Source of the DNA: Cephalotrichum gorgonifer
Taxonomy: Eukaryota; Ascomycota; Sordariomycetes; Microascales; Microascaceae
Length of the DNA stretch: 64,000 nucleotides
Direction of reading: 5' to 3'
NCBI GenBank assembly: GCA_900312665.1
Contig: ONZQ02000001.1
Location: 1,820,706 to 1,884,705, forward strand
Under the pieces are notes generated by a model. It made no database searches, was not told the origin of the DNA, and worked only from the letters and a program-made list of their open reading frames with translations. This document shows positions 1-11,563 of this stretch, one piece after another (the stretch's first letter is position 1; every line of letters begins with the position of its first letter). A program made the position numbers and the translations under genes.

Positions 1-354
1 GAGGAGCTCGCGTTCCGCAGCCAGGCGGGCGTGCTGGGCTCTTATTACGGCCTAGCTATGAACCTCCTCGTACTCGTCGCGCAGTTCTGGGTCGGCGCCT
101 TCCCGATCGGCTGGAAGGAGATGTCGTCGAGGGACCTGGCCGAGAGCTTCTTCCTCAAGTACATGGCGGCACCGATCGTGGCGTGCTTCTACCTATGTCA
201 CAAGGTGTACTACTGGACGGCCATCGTCAAGATCGAGAATATGGACGTCGACACGGGGAGGAGGGAGTTCAGCCTGCCGATCCTAATGGCGAGGGAGAGG
301 GAAGAGAAGAGGGCGTGGCCGAGGTGGAAGAAGATCTATAAACTACTATGTTAG
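1..354 (+). CDS. Amino-acid permease, C-terminal fragment (YAT/APC family)
   Basis: The reading frame is open from the first base of the window and ends with TAG at 352-354, giving the last 117 residues of a protein that starts outside the window. It reads like the end of a fungal plasma-membrane amino-acid permease of the yeast amino-acid transporter family (Gap1/Lyp1/Dip5 type), which imports amino acids by proton symport. Visible features are the GSYYG element, a last hydrophobic segment (around 'AAPIVACFYLCHKVYYW'), and the cytosolic tail motif DVDTGRRE, which is typical of this family. The protein ends in Cys after a basic and aromatic stretch. In yeast permeases the terminal Cys of a similar tail is palmitoylated, so lipidation here is an inference. 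Substrate specificity cannot be read from this fragment. Confidence 0.85.
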   Translation, partial: EELAFRSQAGVLGSYYGLAMNLLVLVAQFWVGAFPIGWKEMSSRDLAESFFLKYMAAPIVACFYLCHKVYYWTAIVKIENMDVDTGRREFSLPILMAREREEKRAWPRWKKIYKLLC

Positions 355-1783
355 GGAGGCTATGGGGGCGAAATACGCCACCGGTGTAATTAATATTGTC
401 GTTGGACCTGCGGTGGCGTAGCCGCGGTGCGACCTCCGACTGGGACTGGGCTGGGACATAAGGAGTTAGGTTGGGAATTGGATATCGGATGTCGGATGAC
501 TTTTATGACTTGGCGTAGGAACGAGGGGATCGAGAACGACACCATTTGTGTATGCCAGCTGTGGCTTGGTGGGTTTCTCTCTTGAGGACGAGGATAATAG
601 TATAATAGACATAATAATACCCCCGACTCATGGTAGAAGAGCGACACTTCAGTTCTGTTACCAGAGTGATATGCACTGATTACATACTTAGCATCTCTCA
701 CAGGCCAATTGGCAACGATACAGTCCCTAATGCCAAGGGTCTGGGATAATGATATGTACATTGGATTGGGGCTAACCCAAATAGTAAGGGTGAAACAAGA
801 GGCGTCAACTCTGGACAGTATTAAACTCACCGAGAAATATCTTAGCGTCGTGGTGGACTTGTACAGTAACGGGAAGAAGGACTCAAGAATCCATCCTAGC
901 TCCTGGCATATATCCAGGGAGTTATGGGAGTTGAATGGTGAAGACACTTGTGACGCTAGTAGACTACAAATACCACCGACTAAAGTACGCAGTCCTAAAA
1001 TACGTACGTACAAGTACATGTAAGTGTGAGTGGGAGGTGCATCCTGCATTGTACCTGCCTTACGTGCATTTTAGTTTTCCCTCTTCCAGTGGTGGCGTCA
1101 AATACTGCATTGCTTGTGTACTTTTGACTGGCAGGAATCTGTGCTAAGCTTGATGGGTTGTCATGGAGACTGGAGCCCCCAACACAAAAGGTTTCCTAGC
1201 GTGGGCATTAAAATGCCAAGAATGGGAATCGCGTTAGTTAAACTCAGAGAAGAGCAAAGCAAGGGGTTGACACTAGGTCGGAGCTTCCCTTCAGCGTATC
1301 GAATCGAATTTTCGTCCTCCGAACGTAGGGAAGGGTCGTACGCAGATTTACTCGCATACTTTCTAGCATCGTGTACTACTACGGCTAGACACAGATGGAG
1401 CTGGGTGCTGTAGCAGGGAAGAGCTAGGATTACTTTGTACAGTTACACAAGTTGGCCCCTCTAGTAATATTGTTTGCAGAACCTGGACCCTGTCGCGCCT
1501 TCCTTAGCTCCCCACCTGGACACCCGGCCGCATAAACCCACTCTTGACTTGCTACATTGACACGCCGCGTCCGCCGTAACCCGAGCACCAAGCACCACGG
1601 CAACGCTGGTGGAATCTTCCTCTTGCCCCCCTTTCATCAAATCTTGGGCCCATTTTACCCACCTCTCCCCTTGTCCCCTTTCCCCCCTCACCTCCCCACC
1701 CGCGGTTCCTCTCCCCATTTCAACGCTCGCTGGTGTTTGTTTGTCTCTTGTCTCTTGTTTCTGCTTCTTACGAGCAACTTCCC

Positions 1784-1801
1784 CATCACCATCACCATCA
1801 C
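1784..1801. repeat. (CATCAC)3 hexamer microsatellite
   Basis: Three head-to-tail CATCAC units lie in the presumed promoter/leader of the NTF2-like gene, inside a CT-rich tract. No function is implied by sequence alone. Confidence 0.8.
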
Positions 1802-1850
1802 CTCTTTGGGAAAGTTTGTGTCCACTACCCCACCTCGTCTCTCCCTCCCC

Positions 1851-1857
1851 TATAATA
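1851..1857 (+). promoter_or_regulatory. Possible TATA box of NTF2-like gene
   Basis: TATAATA lies about 125 bases upstream of the ATG at 1978 and just downstream of a long CT-rich tract, a common layout for filamentous-fungal promoters. This is only a motif match, with no transcript start evidence. Confidence 0.3.
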
Positions 1858-1977
1858 GGTGACGGACCGGCGCAAGGTTGAAATCAAAACACCCGACTGA
1901 ACCAAACAACACCGAAGACAAGAAGCGGCTCGCTCCTCGCCAACCCCCGACTTCCGACTTCCAACGAGCGCGCAGCA

Positions 1978-3743
1978 ATGGCGTCGACGTACAAGCAGTT
2001 CCTGGCTTCGCCAAACTCGTCGCTTCTCGCAGGGAATGCCACGCTACACTACATAACCACTACAACCGCCATTCGTGGCTCCACCGAGATCCTCAAGCAC
2101 TTCAACACTGTGCGCAACCAACTCAAGCTTTCTACTGGCGAGGTCCTCGATGCCATTGAGGGCGAGAATGCCCTCGCCTATCAGGTGAAGACCTCGCTTA
2201 AGTTCATAACGAGCGGCGGCCCATACCTGCCTGGCCTGGACGACAACTTCCTTGCCGAGCGCGAAGTTCACCTCCCGGTGGTAAGACGCTATTCCCCATA
2301 GGCTTTCCCCCGTGCCTCGCCTTCTTTCCGCCGTCTTGCGTTTGGCACCTTGCTGCCCTTCTTCCCTACTACTATCGCACCGTCGCACTTTCGCCCCGAG
2401 TGCGCTCTACTTGCTAATACCTATGCGCTAAACAGCTGCACATTGTATCCTTCGACAATGAAGGCAAGATTGTCCAAATCCGACAAAGCTGGGACCAGGG
2501 TGCCCTCCTCAAGCAGGTCGATGTCATTGGAAAAAGTGGTCGCAACTGGCCTATTCGCGACAGCAATGAACAGATCCGGGCTATCAGCACTTGTTCCAAG
2601 GCGCCCGAGGTGATTGATGTCGGGCCGGCGGCAGCTTCCAATAACCGCGCTCGTGGCAACTCTAACAATGCTATGCGCGATCCCCATGCGTCGCTGGAGC
2701 TTTTCGCTCCCCGAGAGGAGGTTGATAAGGTGCAAACTCGTGTCGTGTCGCCCTATGCAGGCACCCGGCCGCGTGAGCGATCTATTTCCCAGATCCTCGG
2801 TAACGAGTCCGACAACGAGGATGAGTCCTCAGGGCGATCTCAGTCTCCCAGCAAGGCCATAGCGCCCAAGGGTGGCTCTCACAAGCACTACAAGCCCAGC
2901 CGCCTCTTTGAGGGAGACGAGGAGGATGAAGAAGAGGAGAGCTCGGGACGCGGCCGATCGAGGCCCATTGCGCCCAAAATCGGGGCTGGGAAGAACTACC
3001 AGCCTAGCCGTCTATTCGACGCCCAAGACGGAACCCCCGAGGATGATAGCCCCGTCAACAAGGCCAAGGTCGATCGCTTCGTCCGCCCCCATCCTACAAA
3101 GTTCAACCACTTCGATTTCGCCGATCAACACGAACCCGTCGCTCCCCCCCCTCGAAGCAGGTCAAGGTCGAAGCATGACAGCTCGTGGTCATTTGACGAT
3201 TTTGTAACTCCCCAGAAGGCGCTTCCGACCAGGGCTCTACGCCAGGACCGTGACGTTCGTCACTGGGACCCCGAGACCGATAGCGCGTCGGATGTCCCGT
3301 TCAAGCCCGCGGTGAAGCCCCTCCGCCGCGCGGAGGCTCAGTTTGAATTCGACGATAGTGGTTCAGCCCAATCGGGTCCCCGTCGTGGCGGCGCGGATAC
3401 CCTCGGAAACATTACCAACTTGTCGGATCGGAGGAAGGACTTCGACTCGCACTGGGACATGACTGACGAGCCCGAAGGTGATGTGACTCCCCAGCCTCGC
3501 AAGGTTGGCGATGATCGCAAGAAGGCGGTGAAGATGATGGAGGCCAACTGGGCCGCCACCGACGAGTCCCCGCGCCAGTCCAGCAACGCTAGGATCGCCA
3601 TTGCCGGTGACGGTATGGGTTCGAGGAAGGTCGCTACTAGCGGGTCGGGCAAGGGTGCTCACGGAGGTATCCATATCGCGGGCGATGGCATGGGTGGCAA
3701 GAAGGGCACCACGCGCAGCTGGATATACCCTGACGAGGACTAA
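1978..3743 (+). CDS. NTF2-fold protein with long disordered tail (2 exons, 536 aa)
   Basis: Exons are 1978-2280 and 2436-3743. The intron has GTAAGA donor, a GCTAATAC branch-like site and AACAG acceptor, and phase is preserved. Residues 1 to about 155 look like an NTF2/SnoaL-like alpha+beta domain conserved in Pezizomycotina (motifs GGPYLPGLDDNF, QSWDQGALLKQ, DVIGKSGRNWPIRD). Such domains form cone-shaped folds used in nuclear transport or small-ligand binding; the role here is unknown. The rest is charged, low-complexity and probably disordered. It contains two copies of an IAPK-x-G-x2-K-x-Y-x-PSRLF motif (about residues 243-259 and 279-295), several W-centred acidic patches (SWSFDDF, SHWDMTD, ANWAATDE) and two IAGDGMG copies near the C-terminus. 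The start is the first ATG in good context. The internal duplications suggest a multivalent binding scaffold (inference). An RNA- or chromatin-linked role is possible but unproven. Confidence 0.85.
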
Positions 3744-4818
3744 AGCGCCAACTTCTGTTTGTGGCTTGGACCCGAAACCCCAAGTCGTGACGCAGGAGCG
3801 GCCGGTGTATACGAGTGAAGAGTGTACGAAATTGCGACTTTTGACGAAGGTATGCTGAAAGACCAGGGCAAGGCGAGAATTCTTTTCAACAGATGGGGGG
3901 CGACGCCCTTTTTTTCATGGGCCAATTCACTTCTCGTGTCCGACGACAGCATGTTCACCTACGCCTAACGCTGGGTTCTGCGCGTCCTTTTTTGTTCGCT
4001 TCTATTGTGCCTTTGTCTAGTTAACTATCGATATCCTTTCTACTTTGAAAATGATTACTTCAGGGACCCATTTTTTTTGGTTCGTTTGTTAGATATTCGG
4101 CACCTCGAAGTTTAGTGTCGGGAAGACGGGAAGACGGGAAGACGGAAAATGAGGTACGGCGGGTAATACCATGTAATTCACGTCTAGTTCAGAAAGAAAT
4201 ACCGTACCCAGTACTAGCATGCCCACTTCCGTTTGGAGTTTACGATTATTATTTATAGAAGGCAGTAAGAACGAGGGCAGGACTTAGATGTACTTGGGTG
4301 CCACCAGCTGTTGTCTATCTTGTCACTTGTTCTCTCCCAAGGCATGATGATGGTGTTCGAATGTCTTGCCCACGTAATAATAATACGGGGCAATTATTAC
4401 ACGTATCTACGGCCTCCTAGGCAAAGAGGCTAGGTTGTTGACACGGTGTTGTATGGTATTCCAAGTAAGGCGGATCGGCATTCGGGGATTACGACGACAT
4501 GTGGCGGTACCTATTAATAGCTTAGTCACGTCGCGCCTATCTAGGAAGCCAGCCAGCCATAGATCCAGCTATCCAATGCGAATACAGGTGGGTCCAACAC
4601 TTCTACCTCCATGTTCCGTGCCTGGCCTGACGTTGCTTCCAGATTGCCCTGGTCTCTACGGATAATCTTTAACCATACAACACCCTTCGGCCGGACCGTT
4701 TCCCACCCACCCCCGAACCCGCGTATCGACACGCACCGACCAAGAGCTCCAACCATCCAACGACGCTTCTTCCTTCAACACTGTTAATGAGCGCATCTCA
4801 TCCCATACCCACGACGCG
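3744..4818. other. Intergenic region between NTF2-like gene and VPS10
   Basis: About 1.1 kb holding the presumed 3' UTR of the upstream gene (AT-richer from about 3990 to 4400) and the promoter of VPS10. No coding signature was seen. A small 8-bp tandem repeat sits at 4120-4145. Confidence 0.6.
4120..4145. repeat. 8-bp tandem repeat GGGAAGAC x3
   Basis: Three perfect copies of GGGAAGAC plus a two-base partial copy, in noncoding sequence between two genes. Confidence 0.85.
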
Positions 4819-7800
4819 ATGAGGTTTAGGGGCAGGGCTGCGGCCTCATGGCGGCACATGCTTGTCTCGTCCCTCTTGTGGGCGGGGGCCGTCACGGCCA
4901 AGCCTGACACCCCCACCATGAGCGTGAAGGCCTTCGATAACCCCCCGGGCATCATCCAGTACTTCCGCGGCTCGGACGACGTCTTGTTCCACGACCCCGT
5001 AGACAAGGTTCTATACTCGTCCAAGGACGCGGGCGCAAGCTGGAACAAGCTGGACCAGATCCCCGACGGCAAGGTGTACATGCTCGTGATGCACGACTTT
5101 GACAACCACAGGGCCTACGCTCTCGGGGAGCAGAACGAGCACTACTTCACGGAAGACAATGGCAAGACGTGGAAGAAGTTCAACAGCTTTGCCGAGACCA
5201 GCGTCTTCCAGGACGAGATCCTGCGCTTCCACGCCGGCAACCCTGACCACATCCTGTTCAACGGCATGCTCTGCAAGGGAATATTCTGCGAAGAGGTGGC
5301 GACGTATACGGCCGATGGGTTCAAGACACCGGTTACCGAGCCGCTGCGCTACGACACGTCCGGGTGCTGGTGGGCGAAGTCCGCCCCCGAGTTCACGACG
5401 GGCGACAAGGAATTGGACGAGAACAGGGTGCTCTGCATCGTCAGGGACTCCATCTCTATCTTCAAGGAGGACCAACGCCTCGTCGCGTCGGACACCTACT
5501 TCCGCGAAGTAAAGGGGAAGGACAAGGAGTTCGAGCCGGCGATGGAATCCTCGAAGAGCATCCTCGGCGTCACGAACGTAGCCTCGGTCACGAAGTTCCT
5601 TCTGGTCGCGGCGGCGGCCCCGGGGACCGACGAGATGGCTCTCTACGTCACCACGGATACGGTCAAGTGGCACAGGGCCATGTTCCCCCTCAGCCACGGC
5701 CACACTATTAACCAAGGCTCGTATACCGTGCTCGAGAGCACCAACTACAGCCTCCAGGTTGACGTCATGAACACGCGGCCGTCGAACCCCATGGGCGTCA
5801 TGTTCACCAGCAACTCCGACGGCACGTACTTCACCGAGAACCTGGAGCACACGAACCGCGACGACCGAGGGCTTGTCGATTTCGAGAAGATCACGGGGAT
5901 CCAGGGCATCTTCCTCCTCAACAAGGTGGCGAATGGAGACGAGATCGAGAAGGACGTCTACGAGAAGAAGGAAATAGTTTCCGAAATCACGTTTGATGAT
6001 GGGCGCACTTTTGAGGAGGTCAAGGCCGGCGATGAAAGGATCCACCTCCACTCCATCACGGAAATGAACAACATCGGCCGTGTCTTCTCCAGCCCCGCCC
6101 CAGGGCTCGTGATGGGTAACGGAAACACTGGTAAATACCTAAAGGATATCGAAGACGCTGATCTCTACGTCTCGGATAACGCCGGCGTCACCTGGAAGAA
6201 GGCGCTTAGCGGCCCTCATAAGTACGACGTAGGTGACCAGGGATCCGTCCTTGTAGCCGTCAAGGAGACCAAGAAGGAGGACGCGACTGAATTCAGCTAC
6301 TCCCTCGACCATGGCGAGAACTGGAAGCAGGTCTCCCTCCCCGATGATTTGAGCATCAGGCCGATCTGGTTCACAACCTCGCAAGACTCGTCTACCCTAC
6401 AATTCATCCTTCTCGGCAAAGCCAAGGAAAAGTACCACATGATCAGTATCGACTTCGAGGGCCTACAAGAGCGGACGTGCAAAGCCGGCGACATGGAGGA
6501 GTGGCATGCCCGCGTAGACAGCGAGAAGAAGTCGACCTGCCTGATGGGCCACAAGCAAACCTTCACGCGGCGCAAGAAGGACGCCGATTGCTTTGTCAAG
6601 GAGGAGTTCACGAAGGCCGTCGCCAAGACGGAGGATTGCGAGTGCTCCGACCAAGATTTCGAGTGCGATTTCAACTTTGTCCGGAACGGTGAAGGAGAGT
6701 GCGTGCCCGATGGTCCCATAGTTGACTCGGACGGAGCCTGCAAGAATGCCAAGCCCGACGATACCTTTAAGGGGTCTTCGGGGTGGCGCCTAATCCCCGG
6801 TAACACCTGCAAGAGGACCGGCGGCGCTCAGAAGGACGACCCCGTGGAGAGGAAGTGCGGCGACGCCGAGGGGGGAGCCCCTTCGAAGGGTGACGGTAGT
6901 ATCGGGCATGAGCAGTTCGTCTTCAAGTCCGAGTACAAGGATTTCCAGAAGTTCTACCTCGAGAAGGGGGACACGAGTATGGGCGGCCAGAACGACGAGA
7001 CGATCATCGTGCGGCCGGTTAAGTACTCGGGCGACAACATGATACCCGAGGACAAGATTTGGCGCACCACAGACCACGGAAAGCACTGGGATAGGATACT
7101 CGAGGATGAGGACGTCATCGCCATCTACCAGCACCCGAGCTATAACGAGGCCATGTTCTTCACGACCAAGACGAATAAGGTCATCTACACGGTCGATCGA
7201 GGCGCCCACTTCTATTCCTTCAAGGCACCGGGAGTCCCCGTCCGAGATGCCTTCCCGTTCTCTTTCCACCCGGACAAGAAGGACTGGATGATCGCGCTCG
7301 TCGACGTGTGCGATGACCATGACAAGTGCAACCGGGAAGCGCACCTGTCTCGGAACAGAGGCGACAAGTGGACGAGAATCGTGCGGCACGCCGTGAAGTG
7401 TGAGTTTACGGGTAGCGAGGCGTACAAGTTCCGGCCGGTGAAGCAAATTGTATGCATCGGCACAGCCGAGGACGACGAGGATAAGGGCCGGCAGCTGTTC
7501 GTGAGCAATGACTTCTTCGAAGAGGAAGTTAAGCACCCTACCCTAGAGGTTAAAGACTCGGGCGCAGTGGCTGGGGTCCGCAACTTTGCCAAGATGTCGG
7601 AGTTCATCGTCGTGGCGGCGGAAGAGAAGGACAAGCCCGGCCTGGTCGCTTTCTCGAGCATGGACGGCAAAGAGTTCGCCCAGGCCAAGTTCCCGGCCAA
7701 CCTGAAGGCCGATCACAGCCGCGAGTACACGGTCCTCGACAGCTCGACCCACGCCATTAACATATTTGTCCCGACGGAGGTGGAGAACGGACACCGCCTC

Positions 7801-9460
7801 GGAAACATCCTCAAGAGTAACTCCAACGGGACGTCGTACGTGCTCAGCGCGAGCGGCGTCAACTGCGACGACAAGTTCTACGTCGACTTTGATAAGATTC
7901 CCGGCCTCGAGGGAGTCTCGGTCATCAACACGGTGGCGAACGCCGACAAGACGAACGAGGCGAAGAAGCTGCAGACCAAAGTCACCCACAGTGACGGTGC
8001 CGAGTGGTTCTATCTCGCGCCTCCCAAGAAGGACATCGATGGCAAGAGCTTCTCGTGCAGGAGTGACAAGGGCGATAAGTCCTGCGCGCTGCATCTCCAC
8101 GGGTACACCGAGAGGATCGACAAGCGCAAGAGCTACGCCGCGGCGACGGCCGTTGGTCTCATGTTCGGCATCGGCAATGTGGGACCGCACCTCGAGGGCA
8201 TCGATAAGGCGGACACGTACATGACGACGGACGGCGGCATCACGTGGAAGCAGGTGCAGAAGGGCGTGTGGACGTGGCAGTACGGCGACCAGGGCTCCCT
8301 CACCGTGCTCGTGAAGCAGTGGCGGCCGGACAACAAGGTCGAGACGAACCACGTGGTATACTCGACGGACGAGGGCAAGACGTGGAACAAGTACGAGTTC
8401 GCGAAGGAGGACATGCCCGTGTACGACATTACGGCGCAGCGGTCGGGGAGCTCGCGCAATTTTATCCTCTGGGGAGGGAACAAGGACGGTGACATCGTCA
8501 GCGTGAACCTCGACTTCACGGGTCTCGCGTCGCAGCCGTGCGAGGAGGGCGACTACTACGGCTGGACGCCGAAGAACGCGGCGGGCGAGGAGGAGTGCCT
8601 GTTCGGGCACAAGTCGAGGTACCTGCGGAAAATTGCGGACAAGAAGTGTTACAATGACGGTAGGGTGAAGCACGACCGGTTCGTCGAGAACTGCGCGTGT
8701 ACCCGTAGCGACTTTGAATGGTTAGTCAACCCCTTCTCCAACCCCCTTTTTTTTCAGGGGCTCCCCTTACCCGGTAACCCCTTGACCCTACGCGTGATAC
8801 TGATGCATACCTTTCAGTGCATACAACTTCGAACTCGATTCCAGCGGCCAGTGCAACCTCGTGCCAGGCCTCTCGCCCCTCACGGCGGAGGAATGGTGCT
8901 CGCGCCACCCTGACGCGACGGAGTACTTCGAGCCGACGGGGTACCGGCGGATCCCGCTGACGACGTGCTCGGGCGGGCAGGCGCTCGACGAGGCGCTCTC
9001 CAGCGTGGCGTGCGCTGGCCACGAGGAGGAGTACGAGCGGAAGCACGGGGTCTCGGGCGTGGCCATCTTCTTCGCGGTGGTGATACCCTTCGCGCTCGCG
9101 GGGGCGGCGGGATGGTACGTCTGGCGAAACTGGCACACCAAGTTCGGGCAGATCAGGCTGGGCGAGAGCCGCGGGTTCGAGTTCGACGGGGACTCACCAT
9201 GGGTGCAGTACCCCGTCATGGCGCTGTCGGCGGTGGTGGCGGTGGTGGCGGCCCTGCCCCTCGTGGCCACGAGCCTGTGGAGGGCGGCAACGAGCGCGTA
9301 CAGGAGGGTGGGGTCGGGCGGCGGCGGCGGGTGGTTGAACGGGGGTGCGGGGAGGAGGTACACGACGAGGGACAGCTTCGCGAGGAGCATGGGGGACTAC
9401 GCCGTCGTGGACGACGTGGAGGGGGAGTTGCTTGGTGATGATAGCGATGAGGAGGTGTGA
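4819..9460 (+). CDS. VPS10: Vacuolar protein sorting/targeting receptor Vps10 (sortilin), 1514 aa
   Basis: Exons are 4819-8720 and 8818-9460. The 97-base intron (GTTAGT...TTTCAG) restores a Cys codon in the motif SDFEC-x-YNFE, which parallels DFECDFNF near residue 620. Vps10 cycles between the late Golgi and the prevacuolar compartment and delivers soluble vacuolar hydrolases. An N-terminal signal peptide (about residues 1-28) is followed by two Vps10 domains. Each has many BNR/Asp-box repeats of the form S/T-x-D-x-G-x-x-W (for example SKDAGASW, TEDNGKTW, TTDHGKHW, TTDGGITW, STDEGKTW) and a Cys-rich 10CC module. Two hydrophobic segments follow, about residues 1380-1403 and 1433-1455, then an acidic tail ending DDSDEEV. 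Length and layout match fungal Vps10. The long antisense frames over this gene are codon-bias shadows. Confidence 0.96.
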
Positions 9461-11563
9461 ATGAATAGTGCCCGCCACCCTCTCCTGCCCAACCCCCCCA
9501 TGGGAAGGGGCAAGGACAGGGGGAGAGAAAGGGGAGAGGTTGGGAATGATTGTATTGGATGGAGTGAGGGTTTGGGATTTGGGTTTACTTTGTATTGGGA
9601 TTTTATATCTGTGTCGTAGACCGAGGGGGCCTCTGGTGCTTTCTTTTTTTGTCTCTCTCTTTTTTTAGTATGTACAAACATAAACAGGTTCATTGTTTTC
9701 CAAGATTGTATAAAAGTCGGGTTCTAGAACGAGCTTTTTCTTTTTTTGTTCCTTCTTTTTTTTTTTTCTCTTTCTTCTTCTTTATCTTGTTCCCCATGTT
9801 CTCCCCAAGCCATACATGACTTACATACGCCTACAAGAAAGAAAAGGGCGGGAGGTTCTGCGAGGGGTGGTTTGCTCTCGAAGCTTCTCTCTTCTTCGCG
9901 AGCGACCTATCCGGTCCCGGGTCGTTTTGCTGCGTCTTGGCCAGGGCAGCCAGGATAATCGACGACGACAGAGTAAGAATATCACGTCCTGAGAGGCATG
10001 GAGTGTTTGCTCTCGATACGCGTATAGGCGAGGTGTGTGGCGCGTGTAAGCCACATACGAGTAGACACCATTAGGTTAGCTCTCTCCCCGACCGGATGCC
10101 AGGGACTAATTGAGACTAAAGCCGAGCATGTGTAAGTCCGGCAACGGCCCCACAGCTCTGGTCACCGGGCTCTCTCCCCGCCCCGGGCCCGGCCCCCAGT
10201 CCCCTTTTAGATTCTCCGGCATCTTTCTGGATGGATACTTCATTTTTTTGTGGAGAGAAAAGGGGAAGAGGGGAAGGCGGGGGAGGAGGGGAAAAAGACT
10301 CGCAGCATGCAGGAACACCAATTTCTTTTTTCTTCAACTATTTATTCGGCCTTGTCGTTTTTGTTCCCCTCCCCTGCCCCCCTGCATATCTGCATGATAC
10401 ACCCCCATCGCAAATTCTCCTGCCTGTATGTGATTGCAACCCCAGGTATGCTACCTCTCTCCACCGTATTACTTCTTCTGTTTCCCAAAGGAGAGATGTC
10501 CGTAAGGACGGATCTTCCAAAGAGAGCACTCTCCATCCCCCCTCATCTTTTCTTTGCTTCTTTTTCCCCCTTGCGCCCCTCAAGGGGTCGTCCAAGGCTC
10601 GAGCGCCAAAAGAGCGTTTCGACTCTGCCTTAGTGCGGAGTCGTGCTCAGGGGGGTAAAGGATGAAAACGTCCAAGCTCACAAGCTATTAGCTGCAGGGC
10701 CTACCTGCCCCTCACCTTCGCCACTGGTACTCCTCCCTCCCTTTGAGCCCCCTGCATTGCACGCTTAGCCTGGGAGGGGTCCGTTCGGGGGCCATGAATG
10801 TCATGTCGTGGCGTCACACTGTCACATCGCCTGCACCCAGGACATCAATTTTGGAGGGGGTTAGGCACAGCTGCACGGAGTCGTTAGTCTCGTCTCATTC
10901 ACCCATGAACGAACATACAACCCCCACGCAGTCCTCACCACTGTATGTATATGTATTCGAAAACGTATAGTGCGTATCGTGTATCGTTTATCAAACTCCA
11001 CACACACTTCCACATACATCACGACGAGTACGCCGAACAAATGCAAGCAAAGTCACGAGCTCACAAGAAACAGGCTCTTTCTCTCACACATACACATATG
11101 TGTATATATATTCATAGACAAACCGAGACAAGCAACCCAGGTAAAAGATACCCGTAATAGAAGCCCAGCCTGAACCACAATGGCATCACAACTCCACCCA
11201 ATGAATGACGTTCTTGCCGTAAAAAAAAAACACACCACACAATCCCCAGCGCCCCGTCGATTTTCCCCCTAGAAACAAGAGACCTAAAACATCCCACTAG
11301 TTTGGGGGGGAAGGGGGGGAGGAAGTCGGAAAGACCCAAGGAGATTACAATGACTGTACAGGATAGTAAAGTAAAGGGTATATATACCAAACAAATATGG
11401 CAAAAGCAAGAAGAAGAAACAGAGAAGACAGAAAGAAAGATAGAAAAGGGCACGATTAAAAGAAATATGCAACCGAAAAGGGCCATCATCAACCCCATCG
11501 TCCGAGATCTGAGAGGGCGGGAAGGATGGAGGGGTGTAGGATGCCTCATAAGCCACAGCACAC
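9461..11563. other. Convergent intergenic region (3' ends of VPS10 and the 11564 gene)
   Basis: About 2.1 kb between two convergent genes. It holds T-rich and CT-rich tracts (about 9640-9790), a presumed pair of 3' UTRs and a 16-bp perfect palindrome at 11090-11105. Several open frames of 60-150 codons occur, but they have biased composition and no recognisable domains, so none is called a gene. Confidence 0.6.
11090..11105. repeat. 16-bp perfect palindrome ATACACAT/ATGTGTAT
   Basis: A perfect inverted repeat with no spacer in the convergent intergenic region, embedded in alternating purine-pyrimidine sequence (CACACATA...TATATA). It could be a cruciform- or Z-prone site or a chance product of the dinucleotide-like composition. 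Confidence 0.8.

Larger units (their letters stand above)
355..1977. other. Intergenic region, permease to NTF2-like gene
   Basis: About 1.6 kb without a supportable gene. Short open frames on both strands show no family signature and no splice-consistent extension. The last 450 bases become strongly pyrimidine-rich (about 1610-1760) and carry a short CATCAC repeat and a TATA-like element, as expected for the promoter and leader of the gene starting at 1978. Confidence 0.6.

Noticed and set aside
5011..8673. Long antisense frames (346, 248 and 376 codons) opposite VPS10
   Set aside because: They are the complement of a strongly GC3-biased gene, contain Val/Arg/Leu-rich composition without domains, and the sense protein is unambiguous.
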